Assembly (NCBI GenBank): GCA_963513935.1 | Contig: OY740772.1 | Location: 104,183,989 to 104,247,988 of the forward strand | Direction: 5' to 3' | Length of the DNA: 64,000 nt | From: Aphrophora alni | Lineage: Eukaryota; Arthropoda; Insecta; Hemiptera; Aphrophoridae | Part shown: positions 1 through 12,659 of the stretch, in pieces | How positions within the stretch are numbered: the first letter of the stretch is position 1 | How the letters are laid out: every line of letters begins with the position of its first letter | Program-made: the position numbers and the translations under genes | Notes under the pieces: model-generated | What the model was told of the DNA's origin: nothing | Databases searched by the model: none | What the model saw: the letters and a program-made list of their open reading frames with translations, nothing else

Positions 1-720
1 ACTCGAGCTAGAGCCAGATTTAGAGCAAGCTTTATATTACTGATTTTCCATGTTTAAACAATCACATTCAGACATAGTTTAATCTAATAAATTAATTTTA
101 CAAAAGATATTATGTCTCTAGTTTGATTTCCTTTTAATTAAAGAGCAATAAGCAATTAAATAAATCATGCTGACAAAACCAATTAGAACACATGCAATGC
201 TTGGATAGAATGTAAATTTCAGCATTTTTTGGACTTGGCGAGAAATAAAGGTGATTCGTGCAATTTCATATTTTCTGAAAACCAAATAATGAGTTAACGG
301 TTTCAAACGTACCGCCGAAAGAAATGTAAGTTTGGTCAGATGCTAAACATTTAGCCATCACGACTGGCATAACGCGTTCACTTGTTTGAAGATTGAAGAA
401 GGAGTGGTGTTATCTGAGTCTAGAAAGGTACAAAATGTCTGTAAACCTTTGTACCTTTTGCCATGAGTGTATTGATACGCTTTGTAGCTGACTGCCTAAC
501 TACTACTTGGAGTTTAATCGGTAACGATAAGTAAAAGTAGTTTATTACTTTGCTTTGTACAATGCTGTAGAACTTTGAAATACAGTTTTATTTACGTGTT
601 TACTTAATTTTTACTTTTTTTAAAGGAAAATTCTCCTTTATCTCTCCAAAATGGCGGTTATTGGTAACACAAACAAAAAAATTAATGATTTAATTGATGC
701 CTTGCTTTAATATAAGAATA
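1..720. other. AT-rich stretch, no gene recognised
   Basis: I see no coding pattern, RNA gene or recognisable mobile element here. The one minus-strand ORF of 62 codons (118-306) has no family features. The only structure noted is a short hairpin, listed separately. Confidence 0.5.
424..458. other. perfect 11-bp hairpin
   Basis: AAAGGTACAAA at 424-434 is exactly complementary to TTTGTACCTTT at 448-458, with a 13-base loop. No U-tract or neighbouring gene gives it a function. It may be the core of a small foldback repeat or chance. Confidence 0.4.
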
Positions 721-773
721 TTATTTAACTCACCTCAAGCAGTCATTAGTTAGAAAGTTCTTTATACTGTCTT

Positions 774-816
774 TACAGCTGTTTCAGTGATATCTTATAT
801 CATCACCAGATGACAT
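774..816 (-). ncRNA. degenerate hammerhead-like motif
   Basis: On the minus strand CTGGTGA (803-809) is followed by GAAAC (781-785) and a self-complementary ACAGCTGT. One core base differs from CUGANGA and stem I is weak, so this is probably an inactive relic. Confidence 0.35.
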
Positions 817-900
817 AGCCTATACTGAACACTAATATTTTTAATTATATTTATTTGTTTTTGTGCAATGAATATTAGTGTTAAATGGGTGTAATTGTGT

Positions 901-949
901 TTGTCATCTGATGATGGTATAAGATAAAGTGAAACAACTGTTATAACAG
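901..949 (+). ncRNA. hammerhead-like motif
   Basis: CTGATGA (908-914) matches the hammerhead core and GAAAC lies at 931-935. GTCAT before the core pairs with ATAAC after the presumed cleavage site, with one mismatch. Stem II is poor. It is the partner of the minus-strand copy at 774-816. Confidence 0.4.
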
Positions 950-996
950 TATAAAGAACCTCCTAAATAACAACTGTTTGATGTGAGTTAATAAAT

Positions 997-1844
997 AGCT
1001 AATTTCTCAAATTGGTATTGCCAGTTTTATTAAAATTTTGTTTAAACATGAATATTAAGATCCAATACAATTGAGTGAAACTTGAAAATTATAGTTTAAG
1101 AATCAAAAAATGAAAACGAACGTTAATCATTGTGAGTTAAACTCGATTTCATTAAATACGTTCACACTTTACACGAGTATATAGCACAAGCAAAATTTAG
1201 AATTTATTTAAATGTATAAAAAATTGTATAAAATAATTTCTTTAAATCGTAAATACCGTTCATAGTTAATTTTCAGTTTTTTACTGATATTTTTAGAGAT
1301 ATATATTTATATTTTGGTAAAAATTTAGTTTTATGGATGACTGTGAGAAAGTTTGTGCAATGTTTTTGCAACGTTTATTATGTCCTTATCAGTTTTATTT
1401 CTACGCTTGCGCTTATTATTGAAGCAACAACAAGCACGCTCAACACAAGCTTGGCTTAATTATTCTGACCTGTAGTAAAATATTTTACGACTATTTTGAT
1501 TTTAGCCTCTACACGCGAACATTGACTTCCTGTTTTAGTTAGCAAGGAAGATGAATTTCTTGAATAATATTATACATCTCATTTTACATGTATTTTTTTA
1601 AAGTCTTTCACTTATATACTTATAGCCGAATGTGTTGTTTAAATACAGAGGTATTCAAATCACCCACTTTCAATGTGTTTTGAAAAAATGCTTCCAATTA
1701 AAATTTAGTTTAAAATGTACCCCACTAATTCGAATATGCAAATGTACTTAAAAAGCATTTTCCGAACTTGATGATTACAAAATATAATTTTAAATTTGGG
1801 CGGTTGATAAAAATGTTCAAATATAAACCAAAGCCAAATTATCT
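997..1844. other. no feature recognised
   Basis: AT-rich DNA without an ORF, RNA gene or repeat that I could match elsewhere in the window. Confidence 0.5.
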
Positions 1845-2450
1845 TTCATTTTACAGATCTTGTAACGTGAAACATTTTTGTGTTTTTTTCGAAATTCAAG
1901 ATTTATAAAGGCCGGTTATATGGGGGGGGTGTATTTTCTCAAAATTTTCAAATTAAATAATACCTCATTTTAAATTGTTTGTAACGTGAAACATTTTTGG
2001 TGATTCATTTTAAACTTCAGGATTTAAAAGACATTTTTCTTAAATATCGAAGGTGGTCGAATGGTCTCTCAAAAAATGTTAAAGACCAACCCTTTTTACA
2101 GATCTTGTAATATTAAACTTTTTTTTCGAAATTTAAGATTTAAAAAGACCATTTAAAGAAGTCTAATCTCAAAATTTTAAAATCAAATGATACCTCAGAG
2201 ACCTTTTTGAGGGTTTGAAATTTATCTCAAAATTTGTTAAGGTCAAAACACAACTCATTTTAAAGATCTTGTAAAATAAAAAATAGTTTTTTTTTCAAAA
2301 TTGGTCTTTAAAAAGACCCTTTTTGAGAGAATAGAGCGTCTATTTCTAAAACTCTTCAAAAAAAACGATGTTAAGTGATAACCTCATTTTAAAAATCTTG
2401 TAACATGCAACATTTGGTATTTTTTTTTTCCATTGTAAAATGATATTCCT
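1845..2450. repeat. decayed tandem repeat, about 120-165 bp units
   Basis: The motif cttgtaa with a following aaac/aaca-rich run recurs, its gtaa lying at 1862, 1981, 2107, 2271 and 2400. Each recurrence is followed by a T-run, a 'cgaaattcaagattta'-like segment and 'tctcaaaatttt'. Spacing varies (119, 126, 164 and 129 bp), as expected for an old array with indels. Confidence 0.6.
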
Positions 2451-3163
2451 AAATGTAAAACAAAGTTTGTATACATGTTTATCCACCATAATGGTTAATG
2501 TGATTAATGTAAAACAATTTGAGGCAATGTAAAGAATCTCTATAAAAGGAGTTTTAGTTCGGTTTCCAAAAATTTAAACTAAGTCTCTCTAAACGTGAAA
2601 TTATGTTAAGTTTGCTTGATTATTTATATTTCATTCATTCTGTACTTTTATGTTTACAACAAATAAAATGACTCGCAAAACACTAGAATTTTAAAGTTAT
2701 ATAATATAGTTTGAGAAAATCGATCAAACAATATTTTTTGTCTCCAATGTTTAAACTACTCGATTTACAATATTTTAGGTAAATATTGTTTGAACTTATA
2801 TATTATTTAAAGGAGATACGTACTGCATAAGTCATCAACCCATTAAAAAACTTTGAGATTTACCACTTTTGAATTTTTCAAATTCCTGGTTAGAGGGACC
2901 TAAGTTTTGAGGAGATCGGTCGAATGAAGATTTCATACTGATTCTTTATTTTGTCTTATATTTCTATTATATTAATCAGCTATGATACAAACAAACGACA
3001 AATGTATTTTGTTTTACATTTAGAACCTGAATTTTTAAATGGTAAAAGATTTATTTTTTAATTTGAATAAAATGTTTCACTTTTGAAGACGTTTAAAATA
3101 AAGTATCATTTGAACTATGTTTTTATTTTGTAAACCCCCTCTCTTTAGGAATCCAGAATATAT
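2451..3163. other. no feature recognised
   Basis: AT-rich sequence with no supported gene or repeat. Confidence 0.5.
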
Positions 3164-3256
3164 TAAATTAGTACGTTATTCTCTGGATGAGGTGATGGAT
3201 AGAAAGGATTATGAGGCAGAACTATGAAGTATACCTCACCCAATACAGAATAGAAC
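3164..3256 (+). mobile_element. solo 3' tail of a decayed LINE
   Basis: This segment resembles 5670-5755, the 3' end of the RNase H-bearing LINE remnant. Both contain 'ttctctg(g/a)atgaggtg(a/g)tgg' and finish with 'aatacagaatagaa'. A short 3' piece without coding sequence fits a strongly 5'-truncated insertion. The match is clear but short. Confidence 0.55.
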
Positions 3257-4854
3257 TAGAATCTGAGAAGATAATACAATATATATATAACATTCAATAC
3301 TTGATTGAACACTAATTTCCACAGCAAGGAAACACATCATTAAGACTCCGCGCCGCGTCGTTTCAACAATCCTCATTTTCAACCAAACACAAAAACTTAT
3401 TATTTTTCCACGGAAGATGAAAAATACTCAATTTACATCCAGAAGTGTGAGATCCTTATTCTCTAAAACCGACCCACCTTCCTGTTAGTACCTCTAACGC
3501 GTAACACTAGAAGTCAGGAATGGTTTTCTCTTTCTGTTGATTGATTGGGGAAATGATTAAAGCGCTTTTATTAATTACTTCCACTCTGACTTTGCTTTTT
3601 AATCAGACTGTACACCAGTAGGTTAACTAAAACAATTCAAACAAACAAGTCCAGTTAAACGGAAGTTATAAATCATGTTTGCTATACATGCAATTTAAAC
3701 AAGGCTACATTAAACTCTGTGTTCAACTTACGTCTAGGTTTCAAATTTAAATTCAAGTTAATTAGCTACAAAGTTCTATAGAACGCGATTGTTCGTAAAC
3801 TGTTTTAACAATTTTTTTATTTGAAATTGTAAATATTTTTATATGTTAAAATATCACAAGTAAATAAATGGTGCTAAGATTTTGCACAAACTATTTCACT
3901 CACTCATCTCCAAAATCAATCCAAATTAATCGTCAATCAAAATGTCTGTTCACTAGTAATCAAACAAAAATTGAAAATGAACCAAGGATACCAACTTTAA
4001 AAAATATTTAAATTACCCGATGAAACTTCAGGAACTGTTTGGGTAGGACAAGATATGCAATAAATGGTATATAACACGTAGCCATTAGCTTGCTTAGTTT
4101 TCCGTCTAATCCGCCTTTATGTTTTTTACAAATAACATTATAACTTTGGAAATATTTAAGCTATTGATATCAGATTTTGTATACGCATTGTTTCACACAT
4201 GAAAACAAACAAAGAATTTATTTCGTATATTTTCAAAATGGCTACAGTTAAAATGTTTAACGTCGAATATCTTGAAAACCGTTAACTTTATAAACAATCT
4301 TGTTAAGAATCTTTAGATTTTGATACAGTGGTTCCATGTAACATTTTATGTTCAATTCTGTTAATATTGTTTTTCTGTTAATTTAGGCCTAAAAGAAACA
4401 AATTCTTAAATTTCAAAACGATTGGTGAACACTTTTAGCTGTAACCCACAACAAACAGGGCCTCATTTAAAACGCTCAAGCAGCTTTTTATAGAATTCTT
4501 ATTGTCGTCTACATATTTTTAAAGCAAGGCAAAGGGCTGATATCTTGCTATGCAAATTGCGTAGTTTCAAACAGACAGCTTCTCTACAACTCTATTTGAC
4601 AGGTTCTCTAAACGTATCTTGCAAGGCAAATTAAAAATGTATTCAATTTTGTCTCAAGCGTTTATTCTTTCTTTTTTATTTTCTCCTGACATGACGTTGT
4701 GTAAGTCAAAGTTGTTTTTTCGTTAAGGTCAATTTTTAATACAGAAACAGCAATATTTTACAATTATATTTGAATTAAACATTTAATTTTCAGATATCCA
4801 GTTATTATTACCCTATAAAACAATTAAATTCGTTCCACGAACATTTGAATATAT
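3257..4854. other. no gene recognised
   Basis: No coding signal. Around 3840-3960 a stretch containing 'ttttgcacaaact' and 'ctcactcatctcc' weakly resembles part of dispersed element E (about 37260-37360), but the match is too short to define a copy. Confidence 0.4.
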
Positions 4855-5770
4855 GGAATCTAGTTGTCTAAATGGATGGATCATGGATTGAGGCTCAGGA
4901 GTGTTGTAGAGGAAACAGATAATAAAATATTATATCCATTAGGTAATTACGCATCAGTATTTCAAAGTGAACCTTACGCAAACTACATTGTACAATTCTG
5001 AAGGACGTGATCACCTCAGTTAAAAGTAAGGTCAGGATTTTTTTCAGAGCGTCATGACACAGTACTACGGAATCTGGGTTCGCCTTTCACCTAAGGTGGC
5101 GTTTGTGGTAGTAGATGAAATCAGAGACACATTGATGTGATTGGCATAGGACAAAGATATAAAGCTGATCTAGACGCCGAGACATAGTGGAATTGTAGGC
5201 AATGAAAAGGTGAGTTCTAGAGAGGGATCATCTTATAATTTTGTAGGTCATGGGGTTGCACTGGCGGTTTCGAGACAAACTATGATCAGAGAATGGTCGA
5301 TGAAAAATGATATAGGTTGGTAGAGGAAGAGAATAGATTATAGGCAAAGATTTTTTGAATAGGCCTAATGATGGAAGGAGTATGGATCATAGGTCTAGGG
5401 AGAAGGGACTAAAGGGCTTTTCAATTGGTCATTTTCCGTTAAATATATATATATACCTTTCGATGATTGGACAGAAGAATCCATCTTACAGTGATAATTG
5501 TAGACTGGTGGAAACTGCGGAGCACTTTGTGGCCTACTATGAAGGATACAGCAGAGCAACACATAAAGTATTGGGTGTACACATTCTATGTGGAGGAGCT
5601 ACGAGACATTACCTTTCCTGAACTCTGCGGTTTGTCAAAAGGACAAGTAGGCTTGGCAGATTGGTAGTATTTAACTAGGATATTGTTCTCTGAATGAGGT
5701 GGTGGGTAGAAACGACCCATCAAGCCAAACCTTCCCCAATACAGAATAGAATAAAAGATATGTAATTATA
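4855..5770 (+). pseudogene. decayed non-LTR retrotransposon, RNase H to 3' end
   Basis: This is the 3' half of a dead non-LTR (LINE) retrotransposon, readable only in changing frames. At 4921-4980 one frame gives NKILYPLGNYASVFQSEPYA, which fits the start of a LINE RNase H domain (the 'TVFQAE' region). At about 5178-5210 a 'H-S-G-I-V-G-N-E' string matches the catalytic His segment of the same domain. At about 5490-5600 residues such as CRLVETAEHFVAYYEGYSRA match the Cys/His C-terminal motif that follows RNase H in these elements, with one expected Cys changed to Tyr. Many stops and frameshifts separate the blocks. The 3' end lies near 5770 and also occurs alone at 3164-3256. RNase H plus this tail suggests the I/R1 group. 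The exact clade is not resolved. Confidence 0.75.
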
Positions 5771-7300
5771 TATTTAATATGAAAAATCTCAATATTTTTA
5801 ACGCCGAGAGATGAAACTAAATTAGTTATAGAATAACACTAACTAGTTGGCTACAAATTGCTCCCGCCTCCTATTTCGCCATTTACATTAAAGCTATATG
5901 GGAACCAAATACATTTTATCTCTTCTCCTTTTTATGTTTAAATTTTCAACCGCCTTCCCGTTGGGTTTGGATCAGTTTTTGTAGTAAAATGGTATTGTAC
6001 CACAAAACATTGTTTTGCAACTGTATTTTCCAATTTAATTTAATCTCGCTCTACAAAATTATTGAAACCGTCTGCCTAACCTACTCAATGATATATTGGC
6101 ACCCAAAACAATAGAAAATCATTTTTTGTGCAACACTAAAGTATTAAACTAATGTCCCTAACCCCCACGTTAATATTTCTCTTCTGAAATTATGGAAGAT
6201 TTGATTTATCAAAACACATATATTTTAATTTTCAATATTCAAAAGTCTTAACAATTTATATTTCATGTAAAAGTGAGACAAAGGAGGAAGATATCTATCT
6301 TCTAACAATGAGCTACTAAAGAGTTTCAAACATTACTTAATGATTAACGAGCATGAGCTACACTTTGAATCTATTACAAGCATGAATGAATCAGCAAAGC
6401 TTCTGTAGCAATTACACATTAAGTACATCATTAACACAACCATCCTATTCATTTGTACCCAATGTGTGACAGCCATTTTCCTGACAGTCGTGTTTATCAT
6501 TCCATTCTAATATCTAATGGTGTGTATATGTGTTAAGGTATTCAGTTTTAAACATGATGTATATATAGGCATTATAATGTAAATTTTACTAACATTACAG
6601 GCTAATTAGTATTATCAAAATAATTATTCCACACTAATGTACAATTATTCCACTTTAAAGAAGTAATGAGAAATTTTTGTGCCACATTGTCGACAGTTAA
6701 AATTGTGCAACCCCTCTTTGGTAAGTTTTGATTGAATACTTGTTTATAGTCATAACTTTGTTTGTGATAATTTTTTTTTTAACAAGACAAATATAAAAGT
6801 TTCAAACACATTGCACAATCTTTCTCACAGTCATCCCATAAAGCAAATAAAAATGAACCATAACTGTTCCTTCTCAAAAATGTCAGTTCGATAGAATATT
6901 GAACATGAATCATGAACGTCGAGTTTGAACAAACATTTAAAGAAGGCCTAATTTTACTTCGCTCGTCCCATAGACGCGTCATCAGCTGAAATCGTATTTT
7001 TGAACGTCAAATAGTTTAAACAAATAGCCACGAAACATGTACCTACATTCATTTTGTTTCTTCTATTGTTCAAAGTTATAGAATATTCATTTAAAATAGT
7101 TTGTCGTGTAACTCTAGCAAAAAGTGGGTCAAACAGAAAACAATATAGTAACTTTGTTTTTCTATAACAATATTCCCTTAGATTTGTTTATGGATTTCTA
7201 TTAACATTTCATGTAAATTTGTATTGTGAAAATGCTCGTGTACTCGAGAACTGTGTTTTTTACCTTATAAAAAAGGAAAAAAAATATAAAAGATAAATAG
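5771..7300. other. no gene recognised
   Basis: AT-rich sequence. The minus-strand ORF at 6779-6982 has no family signature and its composition matches its surroundings. Confidence 0.5.
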
Positions 7301-7304
7301 AGTA

Positions 7305-7480
7305 CATTCAGTCCTTGAATAACTTCAGGTTCGAAAGAGAGCAATGGTCAAGCGATATCTGATAGGAAAGATGAAAGGGGGGGATCTAATCTAAACTACA
7401 TTAAAAATGTGTATAACCAGCTGGATCCCTCGCGATTACTATGCAGTACTCACTGCAAGCATCTGAGAGCCTCCAGGACT
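7305..7480 (+). repeat. dispersed repeat R, partial copy
   Basis: Shares with other R copies the order: a Glu/Arg-like 'gaaagagagcaa', then 'gataggaaagatgaaag', 'ggatctaatctaaactacat', 'ccagctggatccctcg' and a 3' end near 'gtactcact'. It lacks the 5' third. Confidence 0.6.
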
Positions 7481-7794
7481 TCTGGGAAGCGTGGCAATAA
7501 ATGTAAATGATAAGGGTAGATCAAGAGGTCCTAACCATGTGACGACCCGTGACATCTCACTCAATAGTCGGAGAAAAGTTCGGGTTCTTTCGGTTTTTTA
7601 ACGAGTGACTAAGAAATTAGAGAGTCGCCGACACTGAAAGAAACTGCAATCAACTTTTATGAAAAACTACATAGTGTGTTTCCCCAATCTTATGTGCATG
7701 ATGTCAATTTTCAATTTATTGGATATGTATAAAAATCTATTATGGCTGCGTAATGTTTTATCACCGCGAGTAATTTGTGATGTGATGTGTTGCG

Positions 7795-8708
7795 CTCTAA
7801 TTTATAAACTTTATTAAAATGATTAGTCACTCCCCCTCTCTCCACCAATGTGTTCGGTTTTCTTTCTATTGGCCTATCTAAAACTCGTCTAACTTGTTCC
7901 TGATTATTCACTCCCCCTCTCTCCACCCATGTTTTCAAAATTCATTCTATTGGCCTATCTCAAACAAGTTTAACTTTTTTTACGATTAGTCACTCCCCTT
8001 TCTCTCCACCTATGTTTTCGGTTTTCTTTCTATTGGCCTATCGAAAACTCGTTTAACTTGTTTACAATTAGTCCCTCCCCTTTCTCTCTACATATGTTTT
8101 CGGTTTTCGTTCTATTGGCCTATCTAAAACTCGTTTAGTTTGTTCCTGATTAGTCCGTCCCCTTCTCTCCACCCATGTTTTCGGTTTTCTTTCTATTGGC
8201 CTATCTAAAACTCGTTTAACTTGTTTCTGATTAGTCACTCCCCCATCTCTCGACCCAAGTTTTCAGAATTCTTTCTATTGGCCTATCTAAAACTCGCTTA
8301 ACTTATTTATGATGAGTCACTCCCTCTCTCTCCACCCATGTTTTCGGTTTTTTTCTATTGGCCTATCGAAAACTCGTTTAACTTGTTTACAATTTAGTCC
8401 CTCCCCTTTCTCTCTACATATGTTTTCGGTTTTCGTTCTATTGGCCTATCTAAAACTCGTTTAGTTTGTTCCTGATTAGTCCTTCCCCTTCTCCCCACCC
8501 ATGTTTTCGGTTTTCTTTCTATTGGCCTATCTAAAACTCGTTTAACTTTTTTATGATTAGTCATCCCCCCTCTCTCCACCTATGTTTTCGGTTTTCTTTC
8601 TATTAGCCTATCTAAAACTCGTTTAACTTTTTTATGATTAGTCCGCCCCCCTCTCTCCACCTATGTTTTCGGTTTCCATTCTATTGGCCTATCTAAATCT
8701 TGTTTAAG
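7795..8708. repeat. 82-bp minisatellite, about 11 units
   Basis: The motif 'attggcctatc' or a close variant starts at 7867, 7949, 8032, 8114, 8195, 8277, 8357, 8440, 8521, 8602 and 8683, a period of 80-83 bp. Each unit also carries a pyrimidine-rich block ('cactcccc...ctctccacc') and 'atgttttcggttttc'. Units differ by scattered substitutions and small indels. Two adjacent units (8032-8195 and 8357-8521) share private variants such as 'tctctacatatg', which indicates duplication of multi-unit blocks. Minus-strand ORFs of 61-75 codons here (8394-8579 and 7711-7938) are translations of the repeat and are not likely to be genes. Confidence 0.95.
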
Positions 8709-9189
8709 GTGATGTAAATTCTGAGTAGTAATTTACTTGTTAGGTAATTAGTAACAACCTCATCAAGCAGGCTTTGGTTCCAGTATGAGTTTGGTGTGGC
8801 AGAATTGCCCAGATATGATTGATAACCGAACCCAAGTGACAAATTAGGCTCATGAAACACCATCACGTTACACAGTAAACGGTTTTTGGGGTACGCCAGA
8901 CGCCTTAGTCACTTTTGGGCTACTTATAGGTATTCTCTTTGGGTAATTTTTAAATTGGGGATTTTTTAAATTTCAAAAATTGTCCTTAGGCTACACGCCG
9001 ACTATACCGTTCTTTATATATATTTTCCACATCATTTAATCAAATTATTACCCATTAAAACTAAATTAATCATTTTACTTTTGACAGCATGGCTGTTCAA
9101 ACACAATGCCATTACAGTATACGGTTCAATATCATTAGTATTACAATTTTTACATTAACTTGTATATCAACAATATTGTATATATGTTT
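8709..9189. other. no gene recognised
   Basis: Between the minisatellite and the first G repeat there is no ORF or repeat that I could assign. Confidence 0.45.
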
Positions 9190-9445
9190 TATTACTTACG
9201 AAATATAACATACGAAGTACAGGATAAGTTTGGTAATCCCAAAAACCTCCGGTTTTTGACTGATTTTCACGTGCATGTCCATCTGGAAACTAAAACTGTT
9301 GTTTTCGACATTCCGTTCGTCCTTCGTTGTTGTCGTTGTCGTCTATACGTAATCACAATAGCGGACACAAAAATTAATGTAAGAACATTAAATTTGATAT
9401 AGAGGAGACTATAGTGTGCTGATAAGTTATATCGAATACTGTACA
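9190..9445 (+). repeat. dispersed repeat G, copy 1
   Basis: It has the recurring order 'ggataagtttggtaatc', a 'gtc..cgtc' stretch, 'cacaa(t)agcggacaca', 'aagaacat' and 'gagactatagtgtgct'. The same order is seen near 10560 and 13230. The 80-codon ORF at 9160-9402 lies on it and has no family signature. Confidence 0.55.
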
Positions 9446-9818
9446 AATCATGTTATTGAAGGAATTGTCCATTAATAATAATTGTTGTTTTATTAAATAT
9501 CTTTAAATATAAGCAAATCTGTAAAAAAATTATCAAGCCGTTTCCTTTCCTCACTAATTAAATACAAATTATATTTTCAGGGGTTTTTTATGTATTATTT
9601 CTGAACAAGATAAAGATTTCTTCCATTTTCTTAATTAAATATCAAAGCTTCTCTCTTAAAATAGAAAAGCGTTTAATTGACATACAAGTTTCAAATTGAT
9701 AAATACTAATCATCAGTTAATGCAGTTTATGAATAAAAAAAAATTAATGTATTTATTTTATTAATGTTGTAATTAATTAATAAATTATTGTAATATTTTG
9801 TTAGCATGGTAGCCTATA

Positions 9819-9820
<2 letters not shown>
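9446..9820. other. no feature recognised
   Basis: AT-rich sequence immediately before a long T-run. No ORF. Confidence 0.45.

Positions 9821-9853
<33 letters not shown>
9821..9853. repeat. T33 homopolymer
   Basis: An uninterrupted run of 33 T. It could be the poly(A) tail of a minus-strand retroposed copy, but the flanking sequence (a G-like 'acccagtagataaagtata' after it) does not settle this. Confidence 0.9.
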
Positions 9854-10559
9854 CATAATTACTTACCCAGTAGATAAAGTATAATGTAAATTTGGTAATG
9901 TCAAAAAAAATGGTTTTCTTTTTTACTGACCTTTACATTTTATAGCAACAGTGTTTGATATTGCGGTTGGTTTAACGACTGTGGTAAAAGTGGATGGTTT
10001 AGTAATTTAATTTAGATTGGGAAGTAGATAAAAATGAAATGGTTAATTGACATTAATTGAAATTATTACCAACTAATAAAATGGTTTTTGATTAATTTTG
10101 CTGTCATGTTTAGCTAAGAATTAATGTCACAGTACCTTGTAGAGGAGGCGTTCCTTTTCTGATAATGTTCTGTCGTCAAGAATGCCCGTGTGCACACGAG
10201 AGAACAGCTGCTCTAAACACACAAACTAAATACAAATTATTGTAAATCGTAAAACACATAACAAAAACACTTGACTTCTCAATACTAAACATGACAATTG
10301 TTTATGAGTCACAATAAAATTAATGAAGTTGTTGGCCGAAATGCGTATGTAATTAGAGGGGGGGAAGGATTTGTATCTGCGGATTTAGGAAGAAACACAG
10401 TTACCTGTTTGATGTTGAAAATTGGACTGATTGAAAGAGACAAAGGATACCCCAAGAGAGCTGGAGTTCTCAGAATTCCGGTTGAAACAGTTTCATAAAA
10501 ATAATATTGGAGCGGGAATTTAAAAAATGTAGATATACTGAACAAACAGGAAACAGAAA
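9854..10559. other. no gene recognised
   Basis: Contains a weak G-like fragment (about 9860-9990) and opposing ORFs at 10298-10498 and 10309-10617 that overlap on the two strands. Neither has recognisable motifs, so neither is called. Confidence 0.4.
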
Positions 10560-11130
10560 AAGCGATTTTATACATGACATCTGTCTGTCGTCTGTACATA
10601 AGAACGATAGCGGTCACAAAACTAAGACAGGAACATGAAAATATAGGAGACTCACCCTATTAAATTGTATACAAAACTAACTGCAAATGTCAAACTGGCG
10701 GTAATTTTAAATATTTGTTCGTTAATATCCGTGTTTCTCAAATTATAACACAATAAATTACGTACAAATTTGCATATTTCAATTCTGTGTGTAATGGTAC
10801 TACCCCAACCCCTCTACGTCGACAAATAGCTTGGCAGGACAATCTCACAGACATGACAACCCACTTGTGGCGAGACATTGGCGTGATCAAAGTGAGTGAA
10901 AATGTTTCTAATAATGACACATACAATTACAAGTTTCAGAACTAATTTTACTTTTCTGAGGCTACGAAAAGTCGACGGTCAACATTTTTATTATCACCTA
11001 CTTTATCCTGTACTTCCTTCACTGGGTAAAACAATAAATTATGAGACAAAACTAACTCCTTTTCCACAATTTAACACAATGAGTGTTACAATATTTGTTC
11101 GTTTCGGATGTTCATCACAGCTGTACATTC
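10560..11130 (+). repeat. dispersed repeat G, copies 2 and 3
   Basis: 10560-10870 shares with 13360-13610 the order 'agaacgatagcggtcaca', 'aacatgaaaatat', 'aaatatttgttc', 'catatttcaattctgtgtgtaatg'. 10940-11125 restarts the same pattern ('acctactttatcctgtac', 'caatgagtgttac', 'atttgttcg'). The copies are diverged. Confidence 0.5.
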
Positions 11131-11504
11131 AATAAAAACATATTGCACTGTTTAGTTTACGCTTTATATTTAAGAAAATGACTTTCAGTTTATAAAAGAT
11201 TAAATGTTTTATTAGTTCTAATAGGGCGAAATTTCATCCCATCCATCTCACTTTTGGCCTTTTACTTCATCACACTTATTTCATGATTGTGATGGATTGA
11301 GGTAAATTACACCTGGACCATACAACACACCTACTGCTTTTATCATTATTAAATTATTATCATGTAGCTGATTTTACAACTTATCTGTTAGAGAGAAGTC
11401 TAACTCGATTAGTTGCCATTTTGTCTGTTTATCGTTGTTTTCAATTAGTCCTAACGATGTGTGTACAAGATTATTTTATATTTCGTTTCACCCTTAGAGA
11501 CTCA
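11131..11504. other. no feature recognised
   Basis: Unassigned AT-rich DNA leading into repeat R copy 2. Confidence 0.4.
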
Positions 11505-11715
11505 CTTGTAGTGACGATCCTAGAAACCTAGCTGGATCTACACCTTTTTCATGAAGTCTTTAGTTAGATCACTCTCTTCCTATCTGGTTTATCTTGTTCT
11601 TTTCCGGTTGTGACAAGTATTCAAGCGATAAAAGTATTTATTTTAGTACTTTTCTTCTTATTCATAATGAAATGATGACAGAGAGGTTTTCCCCTTTAAA
11701 CAACCAAAAATTAAA
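11505..11715 (-). repeat. dispersed repeat R, copy spanning the arm boundary
   Basis: A full-looking minus-strand copy. In + coordinates it reads 'gactcactt', then 'ccta..aacctagctggatctacacc', 'catgaagtc', 'ctcttcctatctggt', 'cttgttcttttccgg' and ends near 'agaggttttcccctttaaacaa'. The 6-kb inverted repeat begins inside this copy at 11523, so its last 18 bp are absent from the other arm. Confidence 0.75.
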
Positions 11716-12659
11716 CTATAGTGTTTACTAGAATTATTTTAGCAGGACGTATAAGTATTTTTCGTTTATAATTTCCGCCATTCTAAAGTTCTGAAGCAAA
11801 GACTAGTGGGCTTCAACTAGATCTGACAAAAATTATTAAAAATTGAATTTAAATAAAATACTATAAGGACGTTTGTGCCTGTATTTAAATAGAATTTTTT
11901 TTTCAAAGACAACAACAATTTCCACTTTTTGATTGACAACTACAAACATGTCATGTTTTGTAAATTTTTGGATTACCTTTGTTTGGTTTTGGTAGTGGAT
12001 AAATCAGAACGTTTATGCGATTTTTTCCCACCATTTATTATTTCTTAAAATACTTATTTTAAAAATGTAAGAAGAGGTTTATTTACATTAAATATTTATT
12101 TAAACTGTAGTAAAAGAAAATATATATTTCACTTCTATAAGAACACGAAGTTAGGTCATACAAACCTTTTCTTGCTAACGAAGAAATCTGTATACGTGTA
12201 TTCAAATAGACGAGAAGGGTGAGGGAATTGAGGCTTCGTTAGCTTATGAACACGTTCTTACTTTGAAGAAGTAAACTGATTATTGTTACACCTGTTCTGG
12301 TGCAACTTCAGTGAAATTGTTTTTATTTAAACTCCAAAGTAATGAAATTTTATACAAAACTAATTAATTTTAGACATAAATAACAATAGTGTAGGAAGTA
12401 AACTATAAAAAAAACTAATTTCTATGGAATTGTTAAAAAAATCTTATTTTCTCAAAATAGTTCCTCTGATTTTGATCAAACTATTTGTGGTGATATGGTA
12501 AATTTGTGGCTCTACTCGACAGTATGTATAACAAGTCTGCTGCGAGAAACAAGAGATGCCAGTTGTGTTTTTCAATAATTTTCGTATTTTCTCCCAAAAG
12601 TGGCAGCTAACCTTGTTGGGCTTTATTAAAAATCTCACGCAAATTGGGGTAATATGAAT

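Larger units (their letters stand above)
721..996. repeat. inverted pair of PLE-like ends
   Basis: Two arms, about 721-839 and 871-996, are imperfect reverse complements around a spacer of about 30 bp. Each arm contains a hammerhead-like core: CTGGTGA on the minus strand and CTGATGA on the plus strand, each followed by GAAAC. Penelope-like elements are known to carry hammerhead ribozymes in their terminal repeats, and those repeats can be inverted. I infer an old PLE terminal pair. No PLE protein sequence is next to it. Confidence 0.5.

Noticed and set aside
7711..8579. Minus-strand ORFs with repeated 'RVLDRPIERKP' peptides
   Set aside because: These are translations of the 82-bp minisatellite. 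The period is not a multiple of three, so frames do not stay coherent.
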